A stretch of DNA of 17,951 nt from an uncultured Bacteroidales bacterium (lineage in GTDB: Bacteria > Bacteroidota > Bacteroidia > Bacteroidales > UBA932). The position numbers were made by a program, and so were the translations under genes. Positions within the stretch are counted from its first letter, which is position 1. Each line of letters starts with the position of its first letter. Shown here piece by piece: positions 16,381-17,951 of the stretch. The stretch covers positions 1 to 17,951 of the forward strand of contig CALEJC010000241.1 of NCBI GenBank assembly GCA_937898205.1, given 5' to 3'. The notes beneath the pieces are model-generated. The model was not told the DNA's origin. It did not search any database and saw only the letters and a list, made by a program, of their open reading frames with translations.

Positions 16381-17834
16381 TATTTGTTGCGTTTGTCCAG
16401 CATCATTCCCAATACTGCAAGCACAGGATAAATCTCGATACGACCTACAAACATATTAAATGAATATAGGAGTTTGGTCATCGCCGGGATATCGGCAAAA
16501 GACCCCATTGTGCCCATCTCCGCACAAGCAGGACCGATGTTGCTCAGGGTCGCTACCGAGGCGGCCACTGCGTTCAGGTGATCAACTCCGGTGGCTGCCC
16601 TAAGCAGGATAGACAACATCAGACAGAAGAAATAAAGACCTATGTATATCAGATGTGGAGCGACATCTTCAGACTGGATTATCTTCTTGCCAAACCTTAT
16701 CTCATTGACAGATGAAGGATGAAGGATATTGTTGACATAGTTTCCTGCAGACTTTGCGAGCAGGAGAGCCCTGTCCACCTTCAGACCGCCTGTCGTCGAG
16801 CCGGCACAACCTGATACTATACCCGCCAAAGACAGCAGTATCATCACCCACGCTGACCAGTCGTGATTGTCCATAATCGCAAAACCTGTTGTGGTGACAG
16901 TAGAGATGGTATGGAAGAGGCTTCCCCAGATGGCTTCAAACCAATTATCCGAAGTTCCGGAAATCATCATCCACGATCCAAGCACCAGAGTTACCGCCAG
17001 GATAGTAAATGTAAATACCTTGACCACAGGGTTGTTGAGAGGTTTTAAAGAGCGGGTTACCACTGTGACATATATCAGACCGAAGTGGAGAGAAGACAGA
17101 TACATAAAGAGCATGGTAACGCCCTCTATCCATCGTGAGTCAAAGGCAGCGATTGAAAGATTTCTGGTACTGAAGCCTCCCGTTGACACTACAGACATTG
17201 CATGACAGACCGCATCAAATATCGGCATACCAAGCAGCGCATAACACAAAGTGGCAAGCACAAAAAGTGACACGTAGACACTTGCAAAGATTATCACCGT
17301 CCTTGACGATCTGGAAGCATAGCCGGTCTTTGAAAGCGAAGTGAGCTCCATGTTGGTGAGACGGAGCCTCATCGGACTTGATTCAGGGATGATCAGAAGG
17401 AGGAATACCACAACTCCCAAACCTCCGATGAAGTGGGTTGAGCTCCTCCAGAAAAGCAGACTCTTTGGGAGAGACTCGACGCTTTGAAGTATCGTAGCAC
17501 CACAGGTCGTATATCCGCTGACCGACTCAAACCAAGCATTCTGCAGAGTAAACGGTCCGCCCCACAACGCATAAGGCAGCATGCCCACTATAAAGGACAG
17601 CAGCCACGCCAGGACGATGATCACATAACCTTCTTTCAGAGAGATAGCGGTTGTCTTGCGGACAAATATCAGAGGAAATACACCGACGATAAAAGTAATG
17701 GTAAAGGAAATGATCATTGCAGCCAATGCAGAATCATTACCCCCAAACACTGACACCAGGATGGAGATAAACATAAACAATGCATTGACAAGCAATGCAT
17801 AGCCCACATTTCTGCTGATTACTTTCCAATTCAT
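16380..17834 (-). CDS. trkH: Trk-type potassium uptake protein TrkH
   Basis: This 484-residue inner-membrane protein has about ten hydrophobic helices arranged as four membrane-loop-membrane units of the TrkH/KtrB channel-like transporters. The filter glycines can be seen: G112 in YTTCGAT, G219 in VSTGGFST, G317 in VTTTGFA and G434 in SNIGPA. The conserved GCAGSTTGG stretch (342-350) precedes the fourth unit. It imports K+, normally under control of the cytosolic nucleotide-binding subunit TrkA, which is not visible here. The last 39 residues of the upstream gene do not look like a TrkA end. The ATG at 17834 overlaps the upstream stop as ATGA, and its own TAA overlaps the helicase ATG. Confidence 0.92.
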   Translation of the reverse strand: MNWKVISRNVGYALLVNALFMFISILVSVFGGNDSALAAMIISFTITFIVGVFPLIFVRKTTAISLKEGYVIIVLAWLLSFIVGMLPYALWGGPFTLQNAWFESVSGYTTCGATILQSVESLPKSLLFWRSSTHFIGGLGVVVFLLLIIPESSPMRLRLTNMELTSLSKTGYASRSSRTVIIFASVYVSLFVLATLCYALLGMPIFDAVCHAMSVVSTGGFSTRNLSIAAFDSRWIEGVTMLFMYLSSLHFGLIYVTVVTRSLKPLNNPVVKVFTFTILAVTLVLGSWMMISGTSDNWFEAIWGSLFHTISTVTTTGFAIMDNHDWSAWVMILLSLAGIVSGCAGSTTGGLKVDRALLLAKSAGNYVNNILHPSSVNEIRFGKKIIQSEDVAPHLIYIGLYFFCLMLSILLRAATGVDHLNAVAASVATLSNIGPACAEMGTMGSFADIPAMTKLLYSFNMFVGRIEIYPVLAVLGMMLDKRNK

Positions 17835-17951
17835 CGTCTGATCTCTTTGATGCGCCTTCTGAGCTGCTGGTTTTCTCCGGCGATTTCGCTGATGCCTTCG
17901 TTGAGCTCTACAAGCTCGTCGTCGCCATCAAATCTCACTGTATATTTCTTG
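17831..17951 (-). CDS. C-terminal end of an unidentified gene (cut by window edge)
   Basis: On the minus strand the last 39 codons of an open frame run from the right edge to a TGA that overlaps the trkH ATG as ATGA. The visible tail is very charged. A beta-like KKYTVRF stretch is followed by an acidic patch and a short helix with coiled-coil character (EIAGENQQLRRRIKEIRR). The stop/start overlap and its continuity with the operon support a real gene. I do not recognise the family, and it does not resemble the end of TrkA. Confidence 0.6.
   Translation of the reverse strand, partial: KKYTVRFDGDDELVELNEGISEIAGENQQLRRRIKEIRR

Overview
The window looks like a piece of a Bacteroidales (phylum Bacteroidota) chromosome. 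The evidence is the gene families (a PG_1098/THUMP-like methyltransferase, a lone ftsE without ftsX, a large periplasmic TPR protein paired with an outer-membrane barrel), promoter-like TAnnTTTG boxes, gene starts without a clear Shine-Dalgarno sequence, and signal peptides that all place Gln just after the predicted cleavage site. I cannot name a genus. Coding density is very high. The largest gap between genes is about 110 bases and no stretch of 300 bases lacks a gene. I saw no tRNA, rRNA, CRISPR array, insertion sequence or integrase.

Left block (minus strand, 8841 down to 1): a 990-residue secreted TPR protein, a 534-residue outer-membrane beta-barrel protein, gyrB, a membrane HD-domain phosphodiesterase of the cyclic-di-AMP (PgpH/7TMR-HD) type, and the start of trigger factor (tig). 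The two envelope genes are separated by 2 bases and are probably one transcript. A hairpin with a U-rich tail follows the barrel gene, and a TAnnTTTG box just before gyrB suggests a new transcript gyrB - phosphodiesterase - tig, with gaps of 1 and 2 bases.

Middle (plus strand, 8951 to 10278): ftsE, then nth (endonuclease III) 2 bases later, divergent from the TPR gene across a 109-base promoter region. nth meets the next block head-on, the two stop codons sharing the palindrome CTAG.

Right block (minus strand, 17951 down to 10275): the end of an unidentified gene, trkH (potassium uptake channel subunit), an SF1B RecD/Dda-like helicase, a short dipeptidyl-peptidase IV-like serine peptidase, a THUMP-like SAM methyltransferase, and a phosphohexomutase. 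Each junction down to the methyltransferase is a stop/start overlap (ATGA, TAATG, ATGA, TGATG), so this is probably one translationally coupled operon of functionally mixed genes.

Most of this is conserved core genome, and I see no clear new defence or mobile system. The points most worth checking are the barrel/TPR pair, the DPP IV homologue that lacks the first part of its propeller including the segment carrying the substrate-binding Arg, the uniform Gln+1 rule of the exported proteins, and a cyclic-di-AMP phosphodiesterase and a K+ transporter lying within the same 18 kb.
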